From Microbacterium festucae (lineage in GTDB: Bacteria > Actinomycetota > Actinomycetes > Actinomycetales > Microbacteriaceae), in contig NZ_JAOEFC010000001.1 of NCBI RefSeq assembly GCF_025421715.1, positions 806,001-870,000 on the forward strand: 64,000 bases of DNA, in the 5' to 3' direction. This document shows positions 27,178-35,012 of this stretch, in pieces. A model generated the notes under the pieces. It was given only the letters and a program-made list of their open reading frames with translations, searched no databases and was not told the DNA's origin. The number at the start of each line of letters is the position of its first letter. Positions within the stretch are counted from its first letter, which is position 1. The position numbers and the translations under genes are program-made.

Positions 27178-28554
27178 TCAGTGCGGGTGGCCGCGCAGCG
27201 GCACCAGCGCCGCGGGCAGCTCGTGCAGCTTGGCCGAGGCCTCCGCGGCCAGCGGGTTGGTCGAGACGCCGCGCTCGTCGACGAGTCGCCCGCCGACGTA
27301 GACCTGCTGCAGGTTCCGCGGGCTCATCGCCAGCACATACGAGCGCACCGGATGCCACAGCGGGCCGACGTCCGGCATCCGCGGGTCGACGACGACGAAG
27401 TCGGCGAACTTGCCCACCTCCAGCGAGCCGACGCGGTCGTCGACGCCCATGATCTCGGCGCTGCCGAGGGTGTGCAGCCGCAGCATGAGCTCGGGCATCA
27501 TCGCGGCCGGGTCCTTCAGCCGCCCGCGCTGGGCGTAGATGCCCATGCGCATGTTCTGCCACGGGTCGGCCACGTCGGTGCAGGCCTGGTCGTCGAGCCC
27601 CACCCCGACCTTCATGCCCATCTCGAGCATCTCGGGCACGAGCGCCACCCCCGACGCAAGGCGGCCGTTGGATGCCGGCTGCCACGACATCGACGCGCCC
27701 CCGGCAACCGCCTGCGCGATGATCTCGGGGGTCGTCTGGATGAAGTGCCCGAACGTCAGCCCGAGGCCCAGCGCCCCCGCATCGCGGTACAGCGCGAACT
27801 TCGACTGCTGGTGGGCCACCGCCTCGGGCGACTCGAGGAAGTGCGCCTGGTTGGTCACCCCGAACCGGCGCATCGCCTCGACCTCGAACTGCGCCGCCTC
27901 GGGGTGCGGCGACCACTGCACCTGCCCCATGATCGAGGCGCCGAGGGCGTAATCGGGGTCGAACGTGCGGGTGTGGGCGACCTCGGCGGCGAAGCGCGCG
28001 AACACCTCGTCGGGGGTGCCGGCGGTCACGTCCATGCCGGCCGCGTCGACGAAGCGGATGCCGGCATCGCGGGTGCCCTCGGCCTGACGGAAGTGGTACT
28101 CGAGCCCGCGCAGGGGCGCGTCGCCGACGCGCTTGCCGTCGACCATCGACTCCCACGACTGCAGCGGGTCGGTGAAGTTGTAGGCGGTCGTGACCCCGTG
28201 GGAGAGGAAGTCGAGCGCGCCGTGCAGCGTCGACCAGTACATCTGGTCGGCGCTCATGTGCCGGGTCGTGCCGAGCATCGCGTCGCACCAGCCGTAGAGG
28301 GTGTCGGCGACGCCCAGGCCCCGCAGCCCCGACGTGAACAGGTGCGAGTGGCTCGACACGAAGCCTGGCGCGACGAACCGGCCCGCCGCCTCGAGGGTCT
28401 CGTCGGCGGTGGTGCCGGCGGGCGGCTCACCCGCGCCGAGCCCGGCGATGCGGCCGTCGTCGCCCACCAGCATCCAGCCGTCGTCGATGTATCCCGGATC
28501 GCCCGTGCCGGCGGGGATCGTGATGAGGCGCGCGTGGGTGACGAGGAGCGACAT
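27178..28554 (-). CDS. Amidohydrolase, guanine-deaminase/chlorohydrolase-like
   Basis: A 458-residue metal-dependent hydrolase of the ATZ/TRZ group. The first metal site is SSHSHLF (HxH), later His residues lie in NQAHFLES and LTFGHFIQT, and the catalytic Asp in GLDDQACTD. The C-terminal GSLEVGKFADFVVVD strand is typical of cytosine/guanine deaminase relatives. In this purine region a deaminase making xanthine from guanine, or acting on 8-oxoguanine, is the best guess. TAGCCT ends 7 nt before the ATG on the minus strand, so the transcript is probably leaderless. A GlnR-like box lies 24 bp upstream. Confidence 0.78.
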   Translation of the reverse strand: MSLLVTHARLITIPAGTGDPGYIDDGWMLVGDDGRIAGLGAGEPPAGTTADETLEAAGRFVAPGFVSSHSHLFTSGLRGLGVADTLYGWCDAMLGTTRHMSADQMYWSTLHGALDFLSHGVTTAYNFTDPLQSWESMVDGKRVGDAPLRGLEYHFRQAEGTRDAGIRFVDAAGMDVTAGTPDEVFARFAAEVAHTRTFDPDYALGASIMGQVQWSPHPEAAQFEVEAMRRFGVTNQAHFLESPEAVAHQQSKFALYRDAGALGLGLTFGHFIQTTPEIIAQAVAGGASMSWQPASNGRLASGVALVPEMLEMGMKVGVGLDDQACTDVADPWQNMRMGIYAQRGRLKDPAAMMPELMLRLHTLGSAEIMGVDDRVGSLEVGKFADFVVVDPRMPDVGPLWHPVRSYVLAMSPRNLQQVYVGGRLVDERGVSTNPLAAEASAKLHELPAALVPLRGHPH

Positions 28555-28577
28555 GTCACGCAGGCTATGCGGCCCAT

Positions 28578-28593
28578 GTTTCCGCCCCGTCAC
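28578..28593 (-). promoter_or_regulatory. GlnR-like box upstream of the amidohydrolase
   Basis: Read on the minus strand, GTGAC-GGGGCG-GAAAC fits GTNAC-N6-GAAAC exactly, and it sits just upstream of the -10 element of this gene. Confidence 0.55.
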
Positions 28594-28708
28594 GTTCCCG
28601 CGTCGCTCACCGTTCAGCCCGGACTTAACGGCGCCGGCGGGGCGGCTGGCCCCGCGGCGGGTGCCCCGGCGCGGCTGGCCCCGGCGCGGGCTGCGCCCCC
28701 GCCTCGGG

Positions 28709-28769
28709 GTTCACTCGCGCCCAGATGTGGCCTCGGGCCGCGCGAGGCCACATTTGGGCGCCAGTGAAC
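28709..28769. repeat. 61-bp intergenic hairpin element, family B, copy 1
   Basis: Starts GTTCACTCGCGCCCAGATG and ends GGCGCCAGTGAAC. The arms pair at 25 of 27 positions around a short GC loop. It lies in the 472-bp gap (28555-29026) between divergent genes. Apart from the two family B elements and the promoters at each end, that gap is low-complexity GC sequence with no gene. Confidence 0.85.
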
Positions 28770-28838
28770 AGCGGGGGTCGGGGTGGCCCCGGCTGCGCTC
28801 GGCGCGGGCGCGCTCGGCGCGGGTGGCCCCGCCTTGGG

Positions 28839-28899
28839 GTTCACTCGCGCCCAGATGCCGCCCGGGGGCGCGCGAGGCCACATTTGGGCGCCAGTGAAC
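28839..28899. repeat. 61-bp intergenic hairpin element, family B, copy 2
   Basis: Same length and termini as the copy at 28709. The right half (from CGCGAGGCCAC) is identical for at least 35 bp, while the inner left arm has changed to ATGCCGCCCGG, so the inner stem no longer pairs. Confidence 0.85.
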
Positions 28900-29026
28900 A
28901 GCGGGGGCGAGCGGGGCGGGGCGGGGCGCGGCCCGAGGCTCACAGCGGACGCATAGCGTTCGCATACGCTACATTCGGGATCGACGACCCGGTCGGCGCT
29001 GCCGATCCCGACGGAAAGCACCCCCC

Positions 29027-29530
29027 ATGCGTCTGCGCCGCCTCGCCCCTGCCGCCCTGCTGCTGTCGGGGGCCCTGCTCCTGGGCGGGTGCGCGACCCT
29101 CTCGAGCTTCATCAGCGGCGGCGACCAGGCGGTGCGCGACGTCGACAGCGGCGAGGTCACCGACGGCGGCACCACCGACGTCTTCACGCTGGCCGTCGGC
29201 GACTGCCTCAACGACCTGACGGATGCCGAGGTCACCGAGGTGCCCGTCGTCCCGTGCTCCGAGCCGCACGATTCCGAGGTCTACTTCGAGTTCTCCCTCG
29301 ACGACGGCGAGTTCCCCGGCGCGACGGCGGTCACCGACGCCGCCGACCAGGGCTGCTACGACGCCTTCGCCGCGTTCGTCGGACTCGCCTACGAGGACTC
29401 GGTGCTCGTGTTCGGCAACTACGTGCCCACGCAGGAGTCGTGGGAGAGCGGCAACGACCGCCTCGTCTCGTGCATGATCGGCGACCCCGAGGGCCCCACC
29501 ACCGGCAGCCTCGCCGGCGCCGCGCGCTGA
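29027..29530 (+). CDS. Septum-formation-family lipoprotein
   Basis: A 167-residue protein. The signal peptide ends in LLGGC with the lipobox Cys at residue 22. The rest matches the Septum_form domain: VGDCLND, PHDSEVYFEF, a cysteine in QGCYDAFAAFVG and PTQESWESGNDRLVSCM. Four cysteines in the domain could form two disulfides. The family is common in actinobacteria and its role is poorly defined despite the name. A TACGCT/TACATT -10 region lies at 28965-28975 and GGAAAG before the ATG. Confidence 0.8.
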   Translation: MRLRRLAPAALLLSGALLLGGCATLSSFISGGDQAVRDVDSGEVTDGGTTDVFTLAVGDCLNDLTDAEVTEVPVVPCSEPHDSEVYFEFSLDDGEFPGATAVTDAADQGCYDAFAAFVGLAYEDSVLVFGNYVPTQESWESGNDRLVSCMIGDPEGPTTGSLAGAAR

Positions 29531-29552
29531 CGCCGCGCCGCGCGCGAGCCCC

Positions 29553-29613
29553 GTTCACTCGCGCCTTCGTGTCGCCTCGGGCGACGCGAAGCGGCATCTG
29601 GGCGCGAGTGAAC
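29553..29613. repeat. 61-bp intergenic hairpin element, family B, copy 3 (reverse orientation)
   Basis: Again exactly 61 bp. The 13-bp outer arms GTTCACTCGCGCC/GGCGCGAGTGAAC pair perfectly, and an inner hairpin CTTCGTGTCGCC/GGCGACGCGAAG pairs at 11 of 12. Its reverse complement matches copy 2 over GCGCCCAGATGCCGC, so this copy is inverted relative to the others. It sits between the convergent septum-family and allC genes. Confidence 0.83.
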
Positions 29614-29628
29614 CTGGCGGGACGGGGG

Positions 29629-30954
29629 TCAGCGGGGCTCGGAGGCCAGGTGCAGCACTGATTCGGCGAGGGCGCGGATGCCGTGGGCGACATCGCCTGT
29701 CGCGACGGCCTCGTCGGGGTGATGGCTGATGCCGTCGGGGTTGCGCAGGAACAGCATCCCGACGTCGGTGAGGGCGCCCAGCGCCATGCCGTCGTGCCCG
29801 GCGCGGCTGAAGATCACCGGGGGCGCCTCGGCGCGCGGCGGCAGGGTCGCGGCGATGCCGGTGCGGATGACGTCCTGCAGCAGCGGCGCGCAGAACACCG
29901 CGGCGGCGGCGTGCACCTCGTGCGCGCGCCAGCGCAGTCCGCGGCGCCCCATGATCTCGTCGAGCTCGGCGGTGAGGCCCCGCCACACGCGATCGCGTTC
30001 GCCGTCGAACTCGCCGCGCAGGTCGAGGGAGAGCTGCACCTCGCCGGGGATGACGTTCACGGCGCCGGGGAAGGCCTCGAACTGCCCGACCGTGCCGATG
30101 ATGTGATGCTCGGCGGCGCAGATGCGCTCGACGGCCAGCGCCGCCTCGCTCGCGCCCAGCAGCGCGTCGCGCCGCACGTCGTAGGGGGTGCCGCCGGCGT
30201 GACGGGCCTCCCCCTCGACCACGAGCCGGAACCGCCGTGCCGACGCGATCGACGACACGACGGCGAGGGGCTCGTCGGCGCGGTCGAGTTCGGGGCCCTG
30301 CTCGATGTGGGCCTCGAGGTAGGCGACCACCTCGTCGGGGCGCCGGGCGGCCTCGCCGATGCGGCCCGGGTCTAGTCCGAACTCGAGGAACGCCTGGCGC
30401 AGGGTCGTGCCGTCGGCGTCGGCGAGGTCCCACCAGGCGTCGTCCCACGTGCCGGCGACGGCGGACGAGCCCAGCAGCGCCTTGCCGAACCGGGTGCCCT
30501 CCTCGTCGGAGAAGGCGATCACCTCGAGGGCGAACGGCAGCGGCACCGCCCAGCCGCCCGCGGCGGGCACCCGCAGCAGGCGCACGATCTCGAGGGCCAT
30601 GAGCACCCCGACGATGCCGTCGAAGCGGCCCGCGTCGCGCACGGTGTCGAGGTGCGATCCGAGCAGCAGAGCAGGATGCTCCGCTCCGCCCGCGCCCCCG
30701 CCCACGCCGCCCGCACCCGCACCCACCGGGTCGATGCGCCCCACCTGGTTGCCGGCGGCGTCCTGCCACGTGCGCATGCCGAGCTCGCGCATCCACTCCG
30801 CCGCCAGGCGGTTGACGCGGGCGTGCTCGGGCGAGAGGTGCACGCGCTCGATGCCGTCCGTCGTCGCCGACACCCGCGCGAGCTCGTCGCAGCGCGCCAT
30901 CACGCGGCGTGCGGCGACGGCGATCTGGTCGGGGGCGGCCTGCAGCAGGCTCAC
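29629..30954 (-). CDS. allC: Allantoate amidohydrolase (M20 family)
   Basis: A 441-residue zinc hydrolase of the hydantoinase/carbamoylase branch of M20. GSHLDTVRDAGRFDG and AFSDEEGTRFG carry the metal ligands. It hydrolyses allantoate to ureidoglycine, CO2 and ammonia. N-carbamoyl-amino-acid hydrolases are close relatives, but the adjacent allB and ureidoglycine aminotransferase decide the call. A Gly/Ala-rich insert (about residues 78-92) is unusual. The GTG start at 30954 overlaps the stop of the aminotransferase (GTGA). It is the last gene of the five-gene allB operon. Confidence 0.9.
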   Translation of the reverse strand: MSLLQAAPDQIAVAARRVMARCDELARVSATTDGIERVHLSPEHARVNRLAAEWMRELGMRTWQDAAGNQVGRIDPVGAGAGGVGGGAGGAEHPALLLGSHLDTVRDAGRFDGIVGVLMALEIVRLLRVPAAGGWAVPLPFALEVIAFSDEEGTRFGKALLGSSAVAGTWDDAWWDLADADGTTLRQAFLEFGLDPGRIGEAARRPDEVVAYLEAHIEQGPELDRADEPLAVVSSIASARRFRLVVEGEARHAGGTPYDVRRDALLGASEAALAVERICAAEHHIIGTVGQFEAFPGAVNVIPGEVQLSLDLRGEFDGERDRVWRGLTAELDEIMGRRGLRWRAHEVHAAAAVFCAPLLQDVIRTGIAATLPPRAEAPPVIFSRAGHDGMALGALTDVGMLFLRNPDGISHHPDEAVATGDVAHGIRALAESVLHLASEPR

Positions 30955-32174
30955 GCCGCCGCCCGGTACACGTCAGCCGCGGCCTCGACCCCGCCGCCGG
31001 CCGGCACCGCCGCGCCGAAGCGGCGCAGCACCGCCTCGAGTGCCGCGAGGGTGGTGAGCACGGCGTCGTGGCGGGCGTTGAAGCCCATCGTGCCGATGCG
31101 CCACACCCGGCCGTGCAGCGGTCCGAACGATGTGCCGATCTCGATGCCGAAGTCCTCCAGCAGGGCTGCGCGCGCCGTGTCGCCGGGCACCCCCTCGGGG
31201 ATCTCGACGGCGACGACGTTGTTCATCTTGTGGGCGATGTCGCCGAACACCGACAGGCCGAGGGCCTGCACGCCGGCGAGCATCGCACGGCCGGCGACCT
31301 CGTGGCGGGCGATCACCGCATCGCGGCCCTCGAGCATCATCACCCGGGCGCACTCCCGCGCGCCGTAGAGCATCGTGGTGGCCTCGGTGTGGTGGTTGAG
31401 GCGTCGCGGCCCCCAGTAGTCGAGGATCATCCCGAGATCGAAGTAGTTCGACCGCACGAAGTCGGATGCCGTCGGGTCGCCCGGCTCGCGGATCCCGGCC
31501 TCGATGCGCGCCCGCGAGCGCACCACCTCCACAGCGCACGGCGACAGGGTGATCGGCGCCGATCCACTCGGGCCGCCGAGGCACTTCTGCAGGCCGGCGG
31601 TCGCGGCATCCAGGCCCCATTCGTCGGCGTCGAACGCGTTGCCGCCGAGCGAGGCGGTGGCGTCGGTGTAGAACAGCACCCCGTGGCGCCGGCAGATCTC
31701 GCCGATCTCGTCGAGCGGCTGGTTCATCGTCGTGGAGGTGTCGCCCTGCACGAGCGCCAGCAGGGTGGGCTTCACGCGCACGATCGCCTCTTCGATGGCC
31801 GACGTCGGGAACACCTGCCCCCACGGCGCCTCGATGGTGTGCACCTCGGCCAGCGCCCGCTCGGCGATCTCGGCGAGCAGGTGCCCGAACCGCCCGAACA
31901 CCGGCACGAGCACGCGGTCGCCGGGGCGCACGAGCGAGACGATCGCCGCCTCGATGCCGGCGCGCGAGGTGCCGTCGATGAGCAGGGTGGCCTCGTTGCG
32001 GGTGTTCCACACGCCGCGGTACAGCTCCTGCGTCTCGGCCATCGTCGCCGTCATGAAGGGGTCGTACTGGCCCACGAGGGGCGCCGACATCGCCCGCAGC
32101 ACGCTGGGGTAGGCCGAGATCGGCCCCGGTCCCATCAGCAGTCGGGCGGGCGGGTCGATCGGTCCGGGGATCAT
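30951..32174 (-). CDS. pucG: Ureidoglycine-glyoxylate aminotransferase (PucG-like), PLP-dependent
   Basis: A 407-residue class V aminotransferase. The PLP lysine is K197 in GLQKCLGGPSG, with the cofactor aspartate in YTDATASLGG. Alanine-glyoxylate and serine-glyoxylate aminotransferases share the fold. Its place between allC and the amidase favours PucG, which transfers the amino group of ureidoglycine to an oxoacid and yields N-carbamoyl-2-oxoglycine (oxalurate). A good AGGAAGG site precedes the ATG at 32174. A 78-bp hairpin element separates it from the upstream amidase gene. Confidence 0.85.
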   Translation of the reverse strand: MIPGPIDPPARLLMGPGPISAYPSVLRAMSAPLVGQYDPFMTATMAETQELYRGVWNTRNEATLLIDGTSRAGIEAAIVSLVRPGDRVLVPVFGRFGHLLAEIAERALAEVHTIEAPWGQVFPTSAIEEAIVRVKPTLLALVQGDTSTTMNQPLDEIGEICRRHGVLFYTDATASLGGNAFDADEWGLDAATAGLQKCLGGPSGSAPITLSPCAVEVVRSRARIEAGIREPGDPTASDFVRSNYFDLGMILDYWGPRRLNHHTEATTMLYGARECARVMMLEGRDAVIARHEVAGRAMLAGVQALGLSVFGDIAHKMNNVVAVEIPEGVPGDTARAALLEDFGIEIGTSFGPLHGRVWRIGTMGFNARHDAVLTTLAALEAVLRRFGAAVPAGGGVEAAADVYRAAA

Positions 32175-32196
32175 GCGGTGAGGTCCTTCCTGGGCC

Positions 32197-32274
32197 CGAG
32201 TGCACGGCGGGGCGCCGAACGAACGGGATGGCGACGTACGGATGCCGTGCGCTCGACGCCACGTCGTGCACTCG
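32197..32274. repeat. 78-bp intergenic hairpin element, family C, copy 1
   Basis: Starts CGAGTGCACGGCGGGGCG and ends CGTCGTGCACTCG. Its right part closely matches the reverse complement of the copy at 55430. It lies in the 148-bp gap between the co-directional amidase and aminotransferase genes. Confidence 0.82.
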
Positions 32275-32322
32275 GCGCAGCGCCCACAGCGAGCGCAGGG
32301 GCGCCAGCGAGCGAGGCGGCGC

Positions 32323-33915
32323 TCACGCGGGCTCACCCCCGTGCAGCAGGGCGTGGAGGCGGCGGGCGAGGCGGACGAGGGCGATGTCGGTGCCGGCGGG
32401 GCCGATGAGGCACACCCCGACGGGGGCGGGCCCGAGCCCGGCGTCGACGCGCAGCAGCGGCACCGACACGGCGGGGAGCCCCGCCACCGCGGCGGGCGTG
32501 GTCATGCGCAGGGTCGCCTGGCGCACGGCATCCACGCCGGTGCCGCGGGCGGTGCGCAGCGGCGCCGGCCCGGGAACGGTGGGCAGCAGCAGCACGGTGC
32601 CCTGCACGAGCGCGGCGACGCGCTCCCGCGGGGCGACGAGCGCGGCGCGGGCCGCGCGCTCCTGCTCGGCGGTGACGGCGGCGGCCAGGCGGAACCGCTC
32701 GGCGACGGCGGGGCCGACGGCATCCGGATGCTCGCGCAGCCAGGCGCCGTTGCTGCGCCAGGCCTCGGCGGCCTGCACGAGGCGGAAGGGCTCGTAGTAG
32801 TCGTCGAGCGCGCCGATGGCGGCGGTGTCGACCGGGGCCGGGTCGGCGGATGCCGCGAGGCGGGCCAGCAGGTCGTCGAAGGCGGACCGGGTGCCGGGCT
32901 CAGCGGCATCGCGCAGCTCGGCCGGCACGGTGAACCGCCACGGCAGGTCGCCGGCCGAGGCCCCGAGGGCGCTCTCGGTCGAGGCGGAGCCGTCGTAGCT
33001 CAGGCACCAGTCGGCGACCCGCTGCAGGGTGTCGCCGTCGCGGGTGAGCCAGCCGACGGTGTCGAAGCTCTGCGCCAGCGGCAGCATCCCCTGGCGGGGC
33101 ACGAGGTCGTGCGTCGTGCGCAGCCCCCACAGTCCCTGGTACGACGCCGGCACGCGCACCGACCCGGCGGTGTCGGTGGCCAGCCCCACGTCGGCCTGGC
33201 CGGTGGCGACGGCCGATGCCGGGCCGCTCGAGGATCCGCCCGGGAGCGCGCCGGGCACGGCTCCGTTGGGAGGGGTGCCGTAGTGCGCGTTGTCGCCGGC
33301 GATCGAGTAGGCGAACTCGTCGGTGCGGGCGATGCCCCGCAGCGACGCGCCGCCGCGCAGCAGGTCGGTGACGGCGGGCGCGGTGGTCGTCTCGGCGCGG
33401 GCCGAGTCGAGGAAGGCGGGGTTGCCGGCGCCGATGCGGTAGCCCTTGATGGCGAAGAGGTCTTTGACCGCGACGGTGAGTCCGTGCAGCGGGCCCTCCC
33501 ACGCGCCCTGCCAGAGCGGGTCGCCGACGGTGCGCCACACCGACCGGTCGAAGGCCTGCGCGCGGGGGGTGACGTGCGCGGCGGTGATGAGCCAGCGTCC
33601 GTGCCGGCGCTGCCACACCTGCGTCTGCAGGCCGGTGCCGCCGCCGAGGTAGCGGGAGACGGCGACCACCAGTGCGACGTCCTCCCCCAGGGGCCGGTAC
33701 TCCACCCGGTCGATCGTGCGGGGCGGCACGCCGCCGCGCGCCCCGCGGAACGCGCCGATGGCGTCGTGCCCGACGAGCAGGCCCGCGCCGTCGCCGCGCA
33801 GCGTGTCGTCACCGGGCGCGAAGGCGGCGCCGAGCGCGTCGAGGTCGTCGGCGAGGATCGCGCGTTCGTAGTCGTCGAACGCCGCCCGCAGGTCGGCGGG
33901 CATCTCGGCGCTCAC
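32323..33915 (-). CDS. Fused AtzH/HpxZ-like domain and amidase; candidate oxalurate hydrolase
   Basis: A 530-residue fusion. Residues 1-125 form a SnoaL-like DUF3225 (AtzH/HpxZ) domain. Residues about 135-530 form an amidase-signature domain with the Ser-cisSer-Lys triad K151 (VAVKDLFAIKG), S228 (GGSSSGP) and S252 (TDTAGSVRVPAS), spaced as in the family. In Klebsiella the separate proteins HpxY (amidase) and HpxZ (DUF3225) are encoded with the genes for the last steps of purine breakdown and are linked to oxalurate hydrolysis. The PucG-type enzyme next door would make oxalurate, so that substrate is a reasonable inference. The related allophanate hydrolase AtzF acts on a similar N-carbamoyl compound. 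The GTG start overlaps the upstream stop (GTGA). Confidence 0.8.
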   Translation of the reverse strand: MSAEMPADLRAAFDDYERAILADDLDALGAAFAPGDDTLRGDGAGLLVGHDAIGAFRGARGGVPPRTIDRVEYRPLGEDVALVVAVSRYLGGGTGLQTQVWQRRHGRWLITAAHVTPRAQAFDRSVWRTVGDPLWQGAWEGPLHGLTVAVKDLFAIKGYRIGAGNPAFLDSARAETTTAPAVTDLLRGGASLRGIARTDEFAYSIAGDNAHYGTPPNGAVPGALPGGSSSGPASAVATGQADVGLATDTAGSVRVPASYQGLWGLRTTHDLVPRQGMLPLAQSFDTVGWLTRDGDTLQRVADWCLSYDGSASTESALGASAGDLPWRFTVPAELRDAAEPGTRSAFDDLLARLAASADPAPVDTAAIGALDDYYEPFRLVQAAEAWRSNGAWLREHPDAVGPAVAERFRLAAAVTAEQERAARAALVAPRERVAALVQGTVLLLPTVPGPAPLRTARGTGVDAVRQATLRMTTPAAVAGLPAVSVPLLRVDAGLGPAPVGVCLIGPAGTDIALVRLARRLHALLHGGEPA

Positions 33916-35012
33916 GCGTCGCCTCCCGTCGCGACCCCGGAGAAGTCGGCTTCGCGGATGCGGGCATGCACGCCGCACACGATGTCGACCACCTGCGAGA
34001 TGTCGAAGTCGGTCGCCGCCGACAGGTAGGCGTAGGCGAGGTGCTCGGCCATCCCGTAGCGCGCCTGCAGCAGGTCGAGCGCCGCGCGCACGGCCTTGCG
34101 CATGGCCTCGTCGAGGTCGGGGTCGAGGCCGGTGGGGACGAGGTACTCGCCGGTGCGCACGAGCGGACCGGTCACCGCGCCGAAGGCGGCCAGCGCCGCG
34201 GCACGGGGCACGACCTCGAAGCGCAGCGTGGCCCGCAGCGAGGCCTCGAGGGCGGTGAGGGCCACCTCGCCGTCGCCCTGCGCGAAGTGCGGGTCACCGA
34301 CGTAGGCCAGCGCCCCGGGCACCTGCACCGGCAGGTACAGCACGGTGCCGGTCACCAGCAGGTTGATGTCGATGTTGCCGCCGTGGGCGCCGGGCGGCAC
34401 CGAGTGGGGTCGGTCGCCGCCGGCCACGGCGACGCCCATGGTGCCGAGGAACGGCGCGAGCGGGAACGCGACGGTGCGCTCACCGCCGTCGACGACCGGC
34501 AGCAGGCCGACGAGCCCGCCCTCGCGCTCCTCGACCGGCGTGAACACGCTGACGTTGCCGGTGCCGCGCGGCAGCACGCCGGGGAGCGCGCCCTTGCCGT
34601 GCCGGTTGGAGATCACGCCGTAGGGCACGCGCGGTGCGAGGTCGACGACGGTGATCTTCAGCAGGTCGCCGGGCTCGGCGCCGTCGACGTACACGGGGCC
34701 GGTGATCACGTGCGGCCCGTCGAGGGCGGCATCCCGCGCCGCGGTGGCGGCGATAGCGACGGCATCGGCGAGCACAGCGCCCGCGGGCACGCCGTGACCG
34801 GTGAAGTAGCCGAGCGGGTCCTGCCCCTGATCGGGGAGGATCCCCTCGTGGCTGACGGTGTCGAAGGTCACCGTGTCGCCGGCCGCGACGCGCAGCACGG
34901 GGGCGTCGGCGCCGCAGGGCAGGCGCCCCCACAGCACGTTCTCGGGCGTGGCCGGCACGTAGTGGTCGCCGGAGAGCGGTCCGACACCGGTCTGGAGCAC
35001 CTCGAAGGTCAT
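33912..35012 (-). CDS. Acetamidase/formamidase family protein
   Basis: A 366-residue FmdA/AmdA-type metal amidase. The core is marked by HGVPAGAVLADAVAI, the PHSVPPGAHGGNIDINLL metal-site region and DPHFAQGDGEVALTALE. Family members release ammonia from formamide, acetamide or similar small amides. It sits between allB and the fused amidase with ATGA and GTGA overlaps on both sides, so it is part of the ureide pathway. Oxamate hydrolysis, replacing HpxW, is a testable guess. Confidence 0.85.
   Translation of the reverse strand: MTFEVLQTGVGPLSGDHYVPATPENVLWGRLPCGADAPVLRVAAGDTVTFDTVSHEGILPDQGQDPLGYFTGHGVPAGAVLADAVAIAATAARDAALDGPHVITGPVYVDGAEPGDLLKITVVDLAPRVPYGVISNRHGKGALPGVLPRGTGNVSVFTPVEEREGGLVGLLPVVDGGERTVAFPLAPFLGTMGVAVAGGDRPHSVPPGAHGGNIDINLLVTGTVLYLPVQVPGALAYVGDPHFAQGDGEVALTALEASLRATLRFEVVPRAAALAAFGAVTGPLVRTGEYLVPTGLDPDLDEAMRKAVRAALDLLQARYGMAEHLAYAYLSAATDFDISQVVDIVCGVHARIREADFSGVATGGDA

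Noticed and set aside
28709..29613. Considered as insertion-sequence remnants
   Set aside because: The units are 61 bp, lack transposase remnants and show no obvious flanking target duplication.
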